Shown here piece after piece: positions 11,955-20,416 of a stretch of DNA of 22,390 nt (positions within the stretch are counted from its first letter, which is position 1; each line of letters opens with the position of its first letter). The notes below the pieces were generated by a model, which did not search any database, was not told the origin of the DNA, and worked only from the letters and a program-made list of their open reading frames with translations. Source of the stretch: Defluviitaleaceae bacterium (GTDB lineage Bacteria; Bacillota; Clostridia; Lachnospirales; WRAX01). The stretch is taken from the NCBI GenBank assembly GCA_009787945.1, contig WQSI01000015.1, positions 1 through 22,390 of the forward strand. Direction: 5' to 3'. Position numbers and translations under genes: made by a program.

Positions 11955-13084
11955 TAGATTTCTTCACCCTCTTCGTCTGGCTCTGGAGCGGCATCACGCT
12001 GGGCTATAAACGCCAAATAGTCCTCATGGCTTGCGGTGAAAAAATGCCCACCTGTGCCGTCATTGCGGCTTGCCATAAACAAATAGTCAGTATTTGCAGG
12101 GCTTAACGCCGATTCGATGGAATTTAGCCCAGGGTTGTTAATAGGGCCCGCGGGCAAGCCTGTGCGGTTGAAAGTGTTGTAAGGGGATGGATGCTGGAAA
12201 CTGGCGGGTGTTAGCATATCCCAGCGGGTGTTGGTGGCGTAAACCACGGTGGAAATCATTTCCAGCGGCATGCCCTCTTCTAGGCGGTTAAAAATTACGC
12301 TGGCAACTAATGGTCGCTCCCCAACATTGTCAATTGTAGTTTCTGCCTCAATAATGCTTGCAATGGTTATCAGCTGCTCCAAAGTAGGCTGCCAGCCCAG
12401 TTGAAAATGCATTGTGTTGAAACGACCCCACATTTCCTGGGTGAAAACCCCTTCAAAAGCGTCAAGCATACGAAACACCAAATCCCGCGGCGTGGGGTTT
12501 TGCGGCAGGTTGTATGTGGCGGGGAAAAGGAAGCCTTGCAGGCGATTTTCCCGCTCTGTAACGTCAAGCAAAAAGTCGTTAAGATAGATGCCGTTTTCAA
12601 GTTCATACAAAAAGTCAGTTGCGGTGAAATATCCCATGGTTGCGGCAAGTTCTGCCAGTTGCCAATTTGTCAGCCCTTCGATAATTAACAGCTGACCCTC
12701 TTCTACATGTAAATATTCTAGGCTACTAAGTGCAAACATTAGGTAACTGTTGGGCATGGCAGTGTTAAGGCTGAAAGTGCCGTGGCGGAAATGGTTGGCA
12801 CTTCCGTTAAAAAACGACTCAAAGTAAAACATCATCCAGTTGCCGATAAGGTCGTTTTCATAAAGAATTTGGGCAATTTCCCGCCTGCCAGCATCCTCAG
12901 GAATTTCAACAACAACCTCCCGCGCCTCGGCGGTGATGGTGTAGTCCTCTGCCAGAAAGTTCTGACCCTGGTTAAAGGCCCATTCCGTCACAAACCAGGC
13001 AACCACAATAAGGGCTATTGCCAGCCCTATATTGAAAAGTCCGCCGAACAAATAATTACTAATGTCAATCACTTTTTTTAACAT
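11954..13084 (-). CDS. mltG: Endolytic murein transglycosylase MltG
   Basis: Cuts growing glycan strands at the outer face of the membrane. It has 376 residues. A short cytoplasmic start is followed by one membrane span (about 13-33) and then a LysM-like region. The YceG catalytic domain has Glu246 in IASIIEAET, then RPLVASVIFNRLEEGMPLE and SPYNTFNRTGLPAGPINNPG. The usual DPTVxYG is STVVYAT here. The C-terminus is acidic. The ATG at 13084 has AGGTG six bases upstream, inside the end of rnj. It lies between rnj and the trmR-like gene. Confidence 0.92.
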   Translation of the reverse strand: MLKKVIDISNYLFGGLFNIGLAIALIVVAWFVTEWAFNQGQNFLAEDYTITAEAREVVVEIPEDAGRREIAQILYENDLIGNWMMFYFESFFNGSANHFRHGTFSLNTAMPNSYLMFALSSLEYLHVEEGQLLIIEGLTNWQLAELAATMGYFTATDFLYELENGIYLNDFLLDVTERENRLQGFLFPATYNLPQNPTPRDLVFRMLDAFEGVFTQEMWGRFNTMHFQLGWQPTLEQLITIASIIEAETTIDNVGERPLVASVIFNRLEEGMPLEMISTVVYATNTRWDMLTPASFQHPSPYNTFNRTGLPAGPINNPGLNSIESALSPANTDYLFMASRNDGTGGHFFTASHEDYLAFIAQRDAAPEPDEEGEEI

Positions 13085-13087
13085 TTG

Positions 13088-14764
13088 TTACACCTCAATC
13101 ACCACAGGTAAAATCATAGGGTTGCGCTTGGTTTTGCTCCACATAAGCTTGCGCAATTCCTCTTTAATATTGTTTTTGATATTGCCCCAATCCCCGTCTT
13201 TCTGGGCGTTTTCCCAGTCTGCATAGGCTTTTTCCACAACCTTGCGGGCATCCGCCATAAGCTGCTCGCTCTCCTTCACGTAAACAAAACCGCGGGAGAT
13301 GATGTCGGGCTTTGTGGCAAGCTTTTTGGTTTTACCGTTAAAGGTCACAACAGCGATAATTAAGCCATCTTGGGAGAGTATGCGGCGGTCGCGGAGGACA
13401 ACATTGCCCACGTCGCCAACTCCAGAGCCATCCACAAAAATTGCCCCTGCTTGGACGCTTCCGTTAAGCTTCGCGCCAGTAGGGCTAATTTCAAGGACTT
13501 CGCCTAATTCCAGGCAGAAACAGTCCTCCTTCGCCATGCCCATTTCCATTGCAAGACGTTTGTGCATCTTCAAATGGCGGTATTCACCGTGGACGGGCAT
13601 GAAAAAGCGGGGCTTCACAAGGGCATGCATGATTTTCAGCTCTTCCCGCTTGGCGTGACCAGACACGTGAACGTCTGCAAGCCCGTCATACAGCACCTTT
13701 GCGTCCTTTTTAAACAGCATGTCAACAACTTTGCTTACAGCTTTTTCGTTGCCAGGAATTGACGAGGCAGAAATGACCACCACATCACCAGGCTTAATTG
13801 AAACCTGCTTATGCTCCGACATTGCCATGCGGGAAAGGGCAGACATTGGCTCACCTTGGCTTCCCGTGGTGACTATTGTGATTTGTTTGTCCTCATAATT
13901 GTTGATTTGGCTTGCATCAATCAGCACCCGATTTGGAATGTTAAGGTAGCCAAGCTCTTGCGCCACCTTCACCGTGTTGCTCATAGAACGCCCAACAACC
14001 GCCACTTTGCGGTAGTTTTTCACGGCAGAATCAATAACCTGCTGGATGCGGTGGATGTTTGATGAAAATGTTGCAACCATAATGCGATTGTCGGGGTTTT
14101 GGTCGAAAATGCGCTCAAACAGCACCCCTACGTGTTTTTCGGACATGGTAAATCCTTCCACCTCTACATTTGTAGAGTCGCACAAAAGCAGGTCAACCCC
14201 CGCTTTTCCAAGCTCGGCGAACCTTTGTAAGTCGATATGACCGCCATCAACTGGGGTATGGTCAATTTTAAAATCTCCCGTGTGGACGACAGTTGTGCCA
14301 TTTGGCGTTTTGATGCAAAGCCCCACAGAATCAGCAATTGAGTGGGTTACGGCAATAAATTCTACTTTAAAATTGCCAACTTTTACGGTTTCCCCAGCTG
14401 CAACGCACTGGCGTTTCACCTTGTCCATTAACTTATGTTCTTTAAATTTTATGTCAAGAAGTCCTAATGTGAGCCTTGTGGCGTAAATTGTGGCTTCTAC
14501 CTCTCTTAACAAATATGGCAGGCTGCCGATATGGTCCTCGTGACCATGGGTGATAACAATTCCTTTAATGCGATGTTTGTTCTGCACCAAGTACGTAAAA
14601 TCAGGGATTACAAGGTCGATGCCTAGCATGTCATCCTCTGGGAAGGCGATGCCTGCGTCAACCACCAAAATGTCTTGTCCGTACTCAAAAACAGTGATAT
14701 TTTTGCCGATTTCTTGTAAGCCACCAAGCGCAAATACCTTCAATTTATTCTTTTTTGTAGCCAA
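13088..14764 (-). CDS. rnj: Ribonuclease J
   Basis: 558 residues, full length. It is a metallo-beta-lactamase/beta-CASP ribonuclease with 5'-3' exonuclease and endonuclease activity, central to mRNA decay in Bacillota. The zinc motif HGHEDH is at 73-78, HTGDFKID is further on, and the beta-CASP motif HVSGHAKREEL and PVHGEYRHL follow, with a C-terminal domain. The start is TTG at 14764 with GGAGG eight bases upstream; the nearer ATG is out of frame. A small GC-rich hairpin separates it from the upstream ruvX fusion. RNase J would be a candidate to process the toxin and antisense RNAs in this window, but that is only a suggestion. Confidence 0.94.
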   Translation of the reverse strand: MATKKNKLKVFALGGLQEIGKNITVFEYGQDILVVDAGIAFPEDDMLGIDLVIPDFTYLVQNKHRIKGIVITHGHEDHIGSLPYLLREVEATIYATRLTLGLLDIKFKEHKLMDKVKRQCVAAGETVKVGNFKVEFIAVTHSIADSVGLCIKTPNGTTVVHTGDFKIDHTPVDGGHIDLQRFAELGKAGVDLLLCDSTNVEVEGFTMSEKHVGVLFERIFDQNPDNRIMVATFSSNIHRIQQVIDSAVKNYRKVAVVGRSMSNTVKVAQELGYLNIPNRVLIDASQINNYEDKQITIVTTGSQGEPMSALSRMAMSEHKQVSIKPGDVVVISASSIPGNEKAVSKVVDMLFKKDAKVLYDGLADVHVSGHAKREELKIMHALVKPRFFMPVHGEYRHLKMHKRLAMEMGMAKEDCFCLELGEVLEISPTGAKLNGSVQAGAIFVDGSGVGDVGNVVLRDRRILSQDGLIIAVVTFNGKTKKLATKPDIISRGFVYVKESEQLMADARKVVEKAYADWENAQKDGDWGNIKNNIKEELRKLMWSKTKRNPMILPVVIEV

Positions 14765-14801
14765 AAATTCATCCTCCTAAAATATTAAATACACAAATAA
14801 C

Positions 14802-14818
14802 AGGGCGCACGCCGCCCT
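14802..14818 (-). terminator. Intercistronic hairpin, weak terminator or processing site
   Basis: AGGGCG and CGCCCT pair around a five-base loop. On the minus strand they are followed by GTTATTTG, a poor T-run. It lies between the ruvX fusion and rnj and may give partial termination or protect an RNA end. Confidence 0.35.
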
Positions 14819-14840
14819 CAAAGTCCGTCGTCAAATGTTC

Positions 14841-15593
14841 TTATTCAAAGTCAAAATCCGCCAGTCTGTCCTTTAAAACAGGCTCTAGCTTGTCATATTC
14901 TTCTTCGCTAATTTCCTCGTAAACAAAGTTTTCTTCGTCGGTGCCAACTTGCTTGAAGATAACCGCCTCAACCTCGTCATTTTCAACCTCTTCGGCATCA
15001 ATCATAACCAAAAAAGTTGTTTCGTTCTGCTCAAATTCGTCAATGATAATGTACTCAATCTCATTGCCTTCATCGTCAGTCATCACAATGGTTTCCACTT
15101 CAATCTCGTCCAAATCATCAATTTCCAAATTCACGTCTTTGTCAGCCATTTCCTCGTTCTCCTTTATTTTTCGGGCGGTTTTGTCCAGATAACCTTGCAA
15201 GATTAGCTGCGCCGCCATCTTATCCACATTTTTGCGCTTAACATCTGCCTTTGCCCCCATAAAATCAAAGGTTTGCAAGGCTGATATGCTTGTCAAGCGT
15301 TCGTCAAAAAAATCTATAGTAACATGGGGGTATGCCTTGCCTAATTGTTTGGCAAAAGCCTGAACTTTTCGGCAATTTTCCCCTTCCGTGCCATCCATAT
15401 TTTTAGGATAGCCCAGAACAATTTTCTGCACCTCATACTGATGCAAAATTTTTCCAATTTCTTCAATTGTATTCTTATGGTCAACAGGATTTTTGCGGGA
15501 AATTGTGGGCAAACCGTTTGCCCCAAGCCCAAGCCCGTCAGACACGGCAACGCCAACCCGCACATCGCCGTAATCAAGCCCTAAAACCCGCAT
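14841..15593 (-). CDS. ruvX: RuvX/YqgF resolvase-like protein fused to a DUF1292 domain
   Basis: 250 residues in one frame. Residues 1-140 are RuvX (YqgF): LGLDYGDVRVGVAVSD with Asp7, VLGYPKNMDGTEG, DERLTS (97-102) and KNVDKMAAQLILQGYL. RuvX is a nuclease of the RNase H fold linked to 16S rRNA maturation. Residues about 155-250 match DUF1292 (YrzB): IVMTDDEGNEIEY, then alternating hydrophobic and acidic strands ending EEEYDKLEPVL. In Bacillus these are separate neighbouring genes. An in-frame ATG at 15149 (residue 149) has AAGGAG nine bases before it, so the DUF1292 part may also be made alone. The start at 15593 overlaps the ireB stop by one base. Confidence 0.88.
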   Translation of the reverse strand: MRVLGLDYGDVRVGVAVSDGLGLGANGLPTISRKNPVDHKNTIEEIGKILHQYEVQKIVLGYPKNMDGTEGENCRKVQAFAKQLGKAYPHVTIDFFDERLTSISALQTFDFMGAKADVKRKNVDKMAAQLILQGYLDKTARKIKENEEMADKDVNLEIDDLDEIEVETIVMTDDEGNEIEYIIIDEFEQNETTFLVMIDAEEVENDEVEAVIFKQVGTDEENFVYEEISEEEYDKLEPVLKDRLADFDFE

Positions 15594-15859
15594 TACCTTT
15601 TATTCTCCAAGTAAAAATATACAACTTCTTCCAAAATCTCATCCCGCTCCAAACGCCCAATCATGCTGCGCGCGCCGTTGTGGGCGGTGATGTAGGTGGG
15701 GTCGCCGCTCATAATATACCCCACAATTTGCACCACGGGGTCATATCCTTTTTCAACCAAAGCGTCCCGCACTTCCTCCAAAATGGCTTGGGCGCGGGTT
15801 TTTTTCTCTCTGCCAATAAAACTTATTTTTTGGGTTTGCGAAACATCTTTATTCTGCAT
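15593..15859 (-). CDS. ireB: IreB family regulatory phosphoprotein (UPF0297)
   Basis: 88 residues with the family pattern: ARAxxI-type helix (TRAQAILEEVRDALVEKGYDP), QIVGYIMSGDPTYITAHNGAR and LERDEILEEVVYFYLE. In Enterococcus IreB is phosphorylated near its N-terminus by the Ser/Thr kinase IreK and affects cephalosporin resistance. Ser7 and Thr9 here are possible sites. The ATG at 15859 has GGAGG five bases upstream. It is the first gene of its operon and couples to ruvX by a TAATG overlap. Confidence 0.92.
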   Translation of the reverse strand: MQNKDVSQTQKISFIGREKKTRAQAILEEVRDALVEKGYDPVVQIVGYIMSGDPTYITAHNGARSMIGRLERDEILEEVVYFYLENKR

Positions 15860-15898
15860 TGTTACCTCCGTCGAAACTTCGCTGACTCTTCTATTACT

Positions 15899-15927
15899 AT
15901 TTTAACCCATTTTCAAAAGAAATGCAA
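15899..15927 (-). promoter_or_regulatory. Promoter of the ireB-ruvX-rnj-mltG-trmR operon
   Basis: On the minus strand, -35 TTGCAT (15922-15927), 17 bases, -10 TAAAAT (15899-15904), about 40 bases before the ireB ATG. It lies directly after the mtaB stop. Confidence 0.65.
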
Positions 15928-15934
15928 CATAAAT

Positions 15935-17230
15935 TTATTCGAGAGTGCCGAAAAGCCTGTTATTATCAGCTAAATTTAGCTTTACAGGGGATATTCTATT
16001 TGTCAAATCTGTACTGGTTGATATAAATTCAACAGACATATAGTTGCTTGTCTTTCCCGAATAAAATCCATTTTTGTTAATTTCTTCCACCAGAACAGGC
16101 ATTGTCTGCCCTATAAAACCTTGATAATACGCCATTTCTAGTTTATTGCTCACCTCTAAAATCTCTGCAGACCGCTGTTTTTTCACATTTCTAGGGATTT
16201 GACCAGACAGCCCTGCCGCAACAGTCCCCTCTTTGGCAGAAAATGGGAATACGTGGATTTTAGCCAGTTTCAGCTCTTCCACGAAGTCCAGGGTTTGCCT
16301 GTGGTCTTGGTCGGTTTCCCCTGGAAAGCCCGCAATAACGTCAGTTGTTATGCTTATTTTTGGGCGTACAGCGCGGATTTGCGCCACCGCCTGCCTGTAA
16401 TTTTCTGTGGTATACTTACGGTTCATTAGCTGTAAAATTCTGTCACTGCCAGACTGTAGCGAAAGATGCAAATGGTCGCAGAATTTCGGGGTTTTCGCAA
16501 CAAAATCACAAAATTCTGGGGTAATGACATTTGGCTCAACCGAGCTTAGGCGAACCCGCTCAATCCCGCTAATTTCCGCGATTGTAGACAGAGCGTCTAT
16601 CAAATTATGCCCATGTAAATCTTTGCCATAAGACGCCACATGAATACCCGCCACCACAATTTCTTTGTAGCCTTTGTGGGCAAAACCCTGCGCCTGCGCC
16701 AGCAAATCCCCAAAATTGCGGCTTCGTGACGCGCCCCGCACATGGGGAATTATACAATAAGTACAAAAATTATTACAGCCGTCCTGTATCTTTAAAAAGG
16801 CACGGGTAAGCTCTGTATCCGTTGTAATTTCAGCGTTTTCAAAGGTTTGTTCATTACGAATATTGGGGGGCAAGTCAATAACAATCTGTTTGTTAAAATT
16901 TTCAACATGTTCGACCAATTTATCACGATTTGCCGTACCCATGATGATGTCAACGCCCAAACCCTCATAAATACTGGGGTTTGACTGGGTAGAACAGCCC
17001 ACAGCCGCCACAATGGCATCTGGGTTGCGCCTTTTCGCTTGCCTAATCATCTGCCTGCTTTTTTTGTCTGCCAAATTGGTGACGGAGCAGGTGTTAACCA
17101 CGTAAACATCAGCTTTTTCGCCAAAATCCACGGTGGAATATCCTACCTTGGTAAAATATTCCAAAATACCTTGGGTGTCATATAAATTAACTTTACAACC
17201 TATGGTGGTAGCGGCAACGGTTTTATTCAT
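15935..17230 (-). CDS. mtaB: tRNA t6A37 methylthiotransferase MtaB
   Basis: A radical-SAM enzyme that adds a methylthio group to t6A37 in tRNA. It has 431 residues. The N-terminal domain ligates one iron-sulfur cluster through Cys12, Cys48 and Cys79. The radical-SAM motif CNNFCTYC (Cys152, Cys156, Cys159) follows in the FLKIQDGC context. SVEPNVITPEF, LSLQSGSD and FPGETDQD are further conserved blocks, and a TRAM-like segment closes the protein. I chose the ATG at 17230, which overlaps the trmD stop by eight bases and has GGAGG six bases upstream. The open frame further upstream (to 17401) is out-of-frame shadow inside trmD. It is the last gene of the ffh operon. Confidence 0.93.
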   Translation of the reverse strand: MNKTVAATTIGCKVNLYDTQGILEYFTKVGYSTVDFGEKADVYVVNTCSVTNLADKKSRQMIRQAKRRNPDAIVAAVGCSTQSNPSIYEGLGVDIIMGTANRDKLVEHVENFNKQIVIDLPPNIRNEQTFENAEITTDTELTRAFLKIQDGCNNFCTYCIIPHVRGASRSRNFGDLLAQAQGFAHKGYKEIVVAGIHVASYGKDLHGHNLIDALSTIAEISGIERVRLSSVEPNVITPEFCDFVAKTPKFCDHLHLSLQSGSDRILQLMNRKYTTENYRQAVAQIRAVRPKISITTDVIAGFPGETDQDHRQTLDFVEELKLAKIHVFPFSAKEGTVAAGLSGQIPRNVKKQRSAEILEVSNKLEMAYYQGFIGQTMPVLVEEINKNGFYSGKTSNYMSVEFISTSTDLTNRISPVKLNLADNNRLFGTLE

Positions 17231-17903
17231 CTCTGCCCTCCAACATGTCAGGGCGTTTGCGCTGCGTAGCCTCCAAAGCCCGCTCTTTACGCCATTTCTC
17301 CACCTCGCCATGATGCCCCGACAACAGCACATCTGGCACGGTGCGCCCCATAAAATCATATGGACGGGTATATTGGGGATATTCCAACAAATAGTCGTCA
17401 TTGCTGAAGCTCTCGTGGGCTAAAGACTCCTCTTTAATCACCCCAGGCACAAGGCGGGCAACCGCGTCAATCACCGCCATTGCGGGGATTTCGCCCCCCG
17501 TCAGCACAAAATCTCCAAGCGAAATTTCGTCTGTTACAATCTCGTCAATAATCCGTTGGTCAACACCTTCATAATGACCACAAAGCAACACCAAATCCGC
17601 TTCCTGCGCCAATTCCTGTGCAAGATTTTGATTGAAAACCCGCCCGCTTGGCGTTAGGTAAATCACGCGGGAAGCCTGTAAATTCAAGCTTTTCCACGCA
17701 CCATAAATAGGCGGCGCGCTGATAATCATGCCAGCACCACCGCCATAGGGGTATCCATCAGTTTGGCGGCGTGTGTTATCCGCAAAATCCCTGATGTTTA
17801 TGGGGTTTATTGTGATTTTACCGCCATCAACCCCCCGCTTTATCATAGAGTGGTTAAGCCCCTCAAAAGCCTCGGGAAACAGGGTAAGAACGTGGAAATT
17901 CAT
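17223..17903 (-). CDS. trmD: tRNA (guanine37-N1)-methyltransferase
   Basis: Methylates G37 of tRNAs, preventing frameshifting. It has 226 residues with the SPOUT knot motifs: MNFHVLTLFPEAFEG start, DGYPYGGGAGMI (about 50-61), LCGHYEGVDQRI and ISLGDFVLTGGEIPAM. I chose the ATG at 17903, where ATGA overlaps the rimM stop and GGAGGGG lies eight bases upstream. An in-frame extension to 17969 adds no family residues. rplS, which often follows trmD, is replaced here by mtaB. Confidence 0.95.
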   Translation of the reverse strand: MNFHVLTLFPEAFEGLNHSMIKRGVDGGKITINPINIRDFADNTRRQTDGYPYGGGAGMIISAPPIYGAWKSLNLQASRVIYLTPSGRVFNQNLAQELAQEADLVLLCGHYEGVDQRIIDEIVTDEISLGDFVLTGGEIPAMAVIDAVARLVPGVIKEESLAHESFSNDDYLLEYPQYTRPYDFMGRTVPDVLLSGHHGEVEKWRKERALEATQRKRPDMLEGRDE

Positions 17904-18409
17904 GGGCGCAACCCCTCCAATAAATGGACGGTCATACCCCCCGCCCCTATATCCACATTCAAAATGCACTGCTTGATGGCGGGGATAAGTATGTCTTTGC
18001 CGCTTTCTGGGCGCACCACGTAAACATCATTGGAAGCAGACTGCAAAACATCCGCCAAAACCCCCAATTTCTCGCCATCTTCTGTGGTGACGGCAAGCCC
18101 CACCAGGTCAGAAATGTAGTACTGGTCGTCGTCCAGGGGAAGGGCGTTTGCGCGGTCGATGATGATTGTGTAGCCACGCAAACTAGCGGCCGTGTCCATG
18201 TCGTCCACGCCGCAAAGCTTGATAATTACAAGGTTTTTGTGATACCTTACTTTCTCAATGTCAAAAGTTTTTTTAACACCCTTTGTATCGAAAGTGTCAA
18301 TTTGCGTCAACAAATCAAACCGTTTAGGGTCGTCAGTGGTGGGGAAAACCCTAATTTCCCCCTTAACGCCCACGGTGTTAACAATTTTGCCAATCTCAAA
18401 ATACTCCAT
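17900..18409 (-). CDS. rimM: 16S rRNA processing protein RimM
   Basis: Helps 30S subunit maturation by binding ribosomal protein S19. It has 169 residues: an N-terminal RimM domain (FEIGKIVNTVGVKGEIRV) and a C-terminal PRC-barrel (YYISDLVGLAVTTEDGEKLG and DILIPAIKQCILNVD). I chose the ATG at 18409, with GGAG five bases upstream; the GTG two codons earlier would sit on the ribosome binding site. Its stop overlaps trmD. Confidence 0.93.
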   Translation of the reverse strand: MEYFEIGKIVNTVGVKGEIRVFPTTDDPKRFDLLTQIDTFDTKGVKKTFDIEKVRYHKNLVIIKLCGVDDMDTAASLRGYTIIIDRANALPLDDDQYYISDLVGLAVTTEDGEKLGVLADVLQSASNDVYVVRPESGKDILIPAIKQCILNVDIGAGGMTVHLLEGLRP

Positions 18410-18417
18410 GTACACTC

Positions 18418-18654
18418 CTAATCTTTCGGAACGATGTCCACAGAAACAAACTCTTTGTTGTGTATGGCGGCGGCGCGGATAACAGCGCGGATTGCCTTGG
18501 CAATTTTGCCTTGTTTGCCAATAACCTTGCCAATGTCGTCAGCATCCACACGAAGCTCTAAAACAGAGCCACGGTTGCCATCCTTCACCAAAACTTCCAC
18601 ATTTTCTGGCTTGTCCACAAGCCGCTTAGCAATGACTTCCAGCAAATCTTTCAT
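18418..18654 (-). CDS. khpA: KH-domain RNA-binding protein KhpA
   Basis: 78 residues with a single KH domain. The RNA-binding GxxG loop is GKQG at 46-49 (DIGKVIGKQGKIAKAIRAV). KhpA forms a complex with KhpB in many Gram-positive bacteria and influences RNA stability and cell division. The ATG at 18654 has GGAG six bases upstream. It sits between rpsP and rimM as in other Bacillota, but is separated from rpsP by a 121-bp inverted-repeat element. Confidence 0.92.
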   Translation of the reverse strand: MKDLLEVIAKRLVDKPENVEVLVKDGNRGSVLELRVDADDIGKVIGKQGKIAKAIRAVIRAAAIHNKEFVSVDIVPKD

Positions 18655-18671
18655 AGCTAACTCCCCTTACT

Positions 18672-18792
18672 GGTGTGTTGAATTAATGAAAAAATTTTTG
18701 CTGTGGTTGTTACACAACCACACGGCTTCCCTTGATTTTGCGTTGCAAAATCAGAGTGCCTACGCAAAAATTTTAAAATTAGTCAACACACC
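18672..18792. repeat. 121-bp inverted-repeat element with cloverleaf fold between rpsP and khpA
   Basis: The outer arms 18672-18701 and 18764-18792 are complementary over about 25 of 29 positions, with the terminal ten bases (GGTGTGTTGA/TCAACACACC) perfect. Inside are two hairpins with 9-bp perfect stems and 3-base loops: 18702-18722 (TGTGGTTGT/ACAACCACA) and 18733-18753 (TGATTTTGC/GCAAAATCA). The element starts directly after the rpsP stop codon and ends just before the khpA ribosome binding site. It may be a non-autonomous mobile element (MITE-like) or a structured RNA that is processed to set rpsP/khpA levels. No ORF of note is inside, and I saw no second copy in this window. Confidence 0.65.
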
Positions 18793-19032
18793 TTAGATTA
18801 CGCCATTATTCTTAAACAAACGACGGACAGTTTCCGTTGGTTGCGCGCCATTTCCAAGCCATTTTTTGGCTTCGTCGCCATCCACACGGAATACAATTGG
18901 GTCTTTAGTTGGGTCGTAAACACCCAGGTCTGCGATGGTTTTGCCATCACGAGCTACACGGGCATCAGCCACAACAATGCGATAAAACGGGGTTTTCTTC
19001 GCGCCCATTCTTTTCAAACGAATCTTTACCAT
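18793..19032 (-). CDS. rpsP: 30S ribosomal protein S16
   Basis: 79 residues with the S16 pattern: MVKIRLKRMGAKKTPFYRIVVAD at the start and YDPTKDP in the middle, then ALQPTETV-like GAQPTETVRRLF near the end. The ATG at 19032 has GGAGG nine bases upstream. It follows ffh and precedes khpA, the standard order. Its stop codon abuts the inverted-repeat element. Confidence 0.96.
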   Translation of the reverse strand: MVKIRLKRMGAKKTPFYRIVVADARVARDGKTIADLGVYDPTKDPIVFRVDGDEAKKWLGNGAQPTETVRRLFKNNGVI

Positions 19033-19065
19033 GATACTTTTCCTCCAGTAATGTTAATTTGTAAA

Positions 19066-20415
19066 TTATATTTTAAACGGGAAGCCGCCTGGCAGTCCTC
19101 TGCCCCGCTTTTTCCCAGATTTACCCATATCTGTCATCATTTTCATCATTTTTTTCATTTCTTCAAATTGTTTAAGCATACGATTGACTTCCTGTACACT
19201 TCGCCCACTGCCCCCCGCTATACGGCGGCGGCGTGAACCATTGATAATACTGGGGTTTGCCCGCTCTTTTGAGGTCATAGACTGGACAATTGCCTCCACA
19301 TGTTTTAACGCGTCCTCATTAATGTCATCTTCGTTAATTTTCATGTTGTTAACCCCAGGCAACATGCCCAAAATGTTCTTTAAGGGCCCCATTTTCTTAA
19401 CCTGTTGCATTTGCGCCAAAAAATCATTTAAATCAAACTCATTTTTGCGGAGCTTCCGCTCCATTTCTGCCGCTTCTTCCATGTTGATATTAGCTTGAGC
19501 CTTGTCGATAAGGGAAAGCACGTCCCCCATGCCCAAAATGCGCCCAGCCATGCGGTCTGGATGGAAAGGCTCTAAATCCTCCACCTTTTCCCCAAGACCC
19601 ACGAATTTAATGGGTTTGCCAGTAACTTTCCGCACAGAAAGAGCCGCACCGCCGCGGGTGTCGCCGTCTAATTTGGTGATTACAACCCCATCAATGCCGA
19701 TTTTGTCGCTAAAACTCTGGGCTACGTTAACCGCGTCCTGCCCCGTCATTGCGTCAACAACCAGCAATATTTCCTGGGGAATAATGGCGGATTTTACAGC
19801 CACCAACTCGTCCATCAACTCTTCGTCAATATGCAGACGACCAGCCGTGTCCACAATCACAATGTCGTTGCCCATATGTTTAGCGTGTTCAAGGGCTTCT
19901 TTTGCTGTATTTACAGGGTTTTGCGTTCCTTTTTCAAAGACAGGAATGTTCAGGTTATTGCCCAAGGTCTGCAACTGCTTAATGGCGGCTGGACGGTAAA
20001 TGTCACAGGCAACCAACAGGGGCTTTTTCCCTTGATTGCGCAGTTGTGCGGCAATTTTGGCTGTGGTGGTTGTCTTACCAGAACCTTGCAAACCAACCAT
20101 CATATAAACCGACGGTGGATTGTTAGAAAATGTCAATTTGCTTTGCACCCCGCCCATAAGCGCGGTCATTTCCTCATTAACAATTTTGATGACGGCTTGG
20201 GCAGGGTTTAAACCCTTTAAAACCTCGTCACCAACGGCTTTTTCCGTAACCTCTGCCACAAACTCCTTGACAATTTTAAAGTTTACATCCGCCTCTAACA
20301 AAGCCAGGCGAACCTCCCGCATAGCTTCTTTTACGTCCTTTTCCGTCAATTTACCTTTGGAGCGCAAGCCTTTGAAGGCATTACTCAACTTTTCCGTCAA
20401 ATTCTCAAAAGCCAT
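19066..20415 (-). CDS. ffh: Signal recognition particle protein Ffh (SRP54)
   Basis: The GTPase that brings signal-sequence-bearing ribosomes to the membrane. It has 449 residues. The N domain (1-90) is followed by the G domain with GLQGSGKT (108-115), DTAGR (189-193) and TKLDGDTRGG (247-256). The M domain (about 300-440) has the RNA-binding GSRRRRIAGGSGRSVQEVNRML segment and a methionine-rich stretch. The ATG at 20415 has GGAGGG upstream, formed by the end of ylxM. Confidence 0.96.
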   Translation of the reverse strand: MAFENLTEKLSNAFKGLRSKGKLTEKDVKEAMREVRLALLEADVNFKIVKEFVAEVTEKAVGDEVLKGLNPAQAVIKIVNEEMTALMGGVQSKLTFSNNPPSVYMMVGLQGSGKTTTTAKIAAQLRNQGKKPLLVACDIYRPAAIKQLQTLGNNLNIPVFEKGTQNPVNTAKEALEHAKHMGNDIVIVDTAGRLHIDEELMDELVAVKSAIIPQEILLVVDAMTGQDAVNVAQSFSDKIGIDGVVITKLDGDTRGGAALSVRKVTGKPIKFVGLGEKVEDLEPFHPDRMAGRILGMGDVLSLIDKAQANINMEEAAEMERKLRKNEFDLNDFLAQMQQVKKMGPLKNILGMLPGVNNMKINEDDINEDALKHVEAIVQSMTSKERANPSIINGSRRRRIAGGSGRSVQEVNRMLKQFEEMKKMMKMMTDMGKSGKKRGRGLPGGFPFKI

Positions 20416-20416
20416 G

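Noticed and set aside
17231..17401. N-terminal extension of mtaB
   Set aside because: The extension lies wholly inside trmD in another frame; the family start with GGAGG is at 17230.
17904..17969. N-terminal extension of trmD
   Set aside because: It overlaps rimM, adds no conserved residues, and the ATGA start at 17903 has a clear ribosome binding site.
18672..18792. tRNA gene suggested by the cloverleaf-like fold
   Set aside because: No T-loop or anticodon features, stems of the wrong lengths, and an outer stem of about 29 bp.
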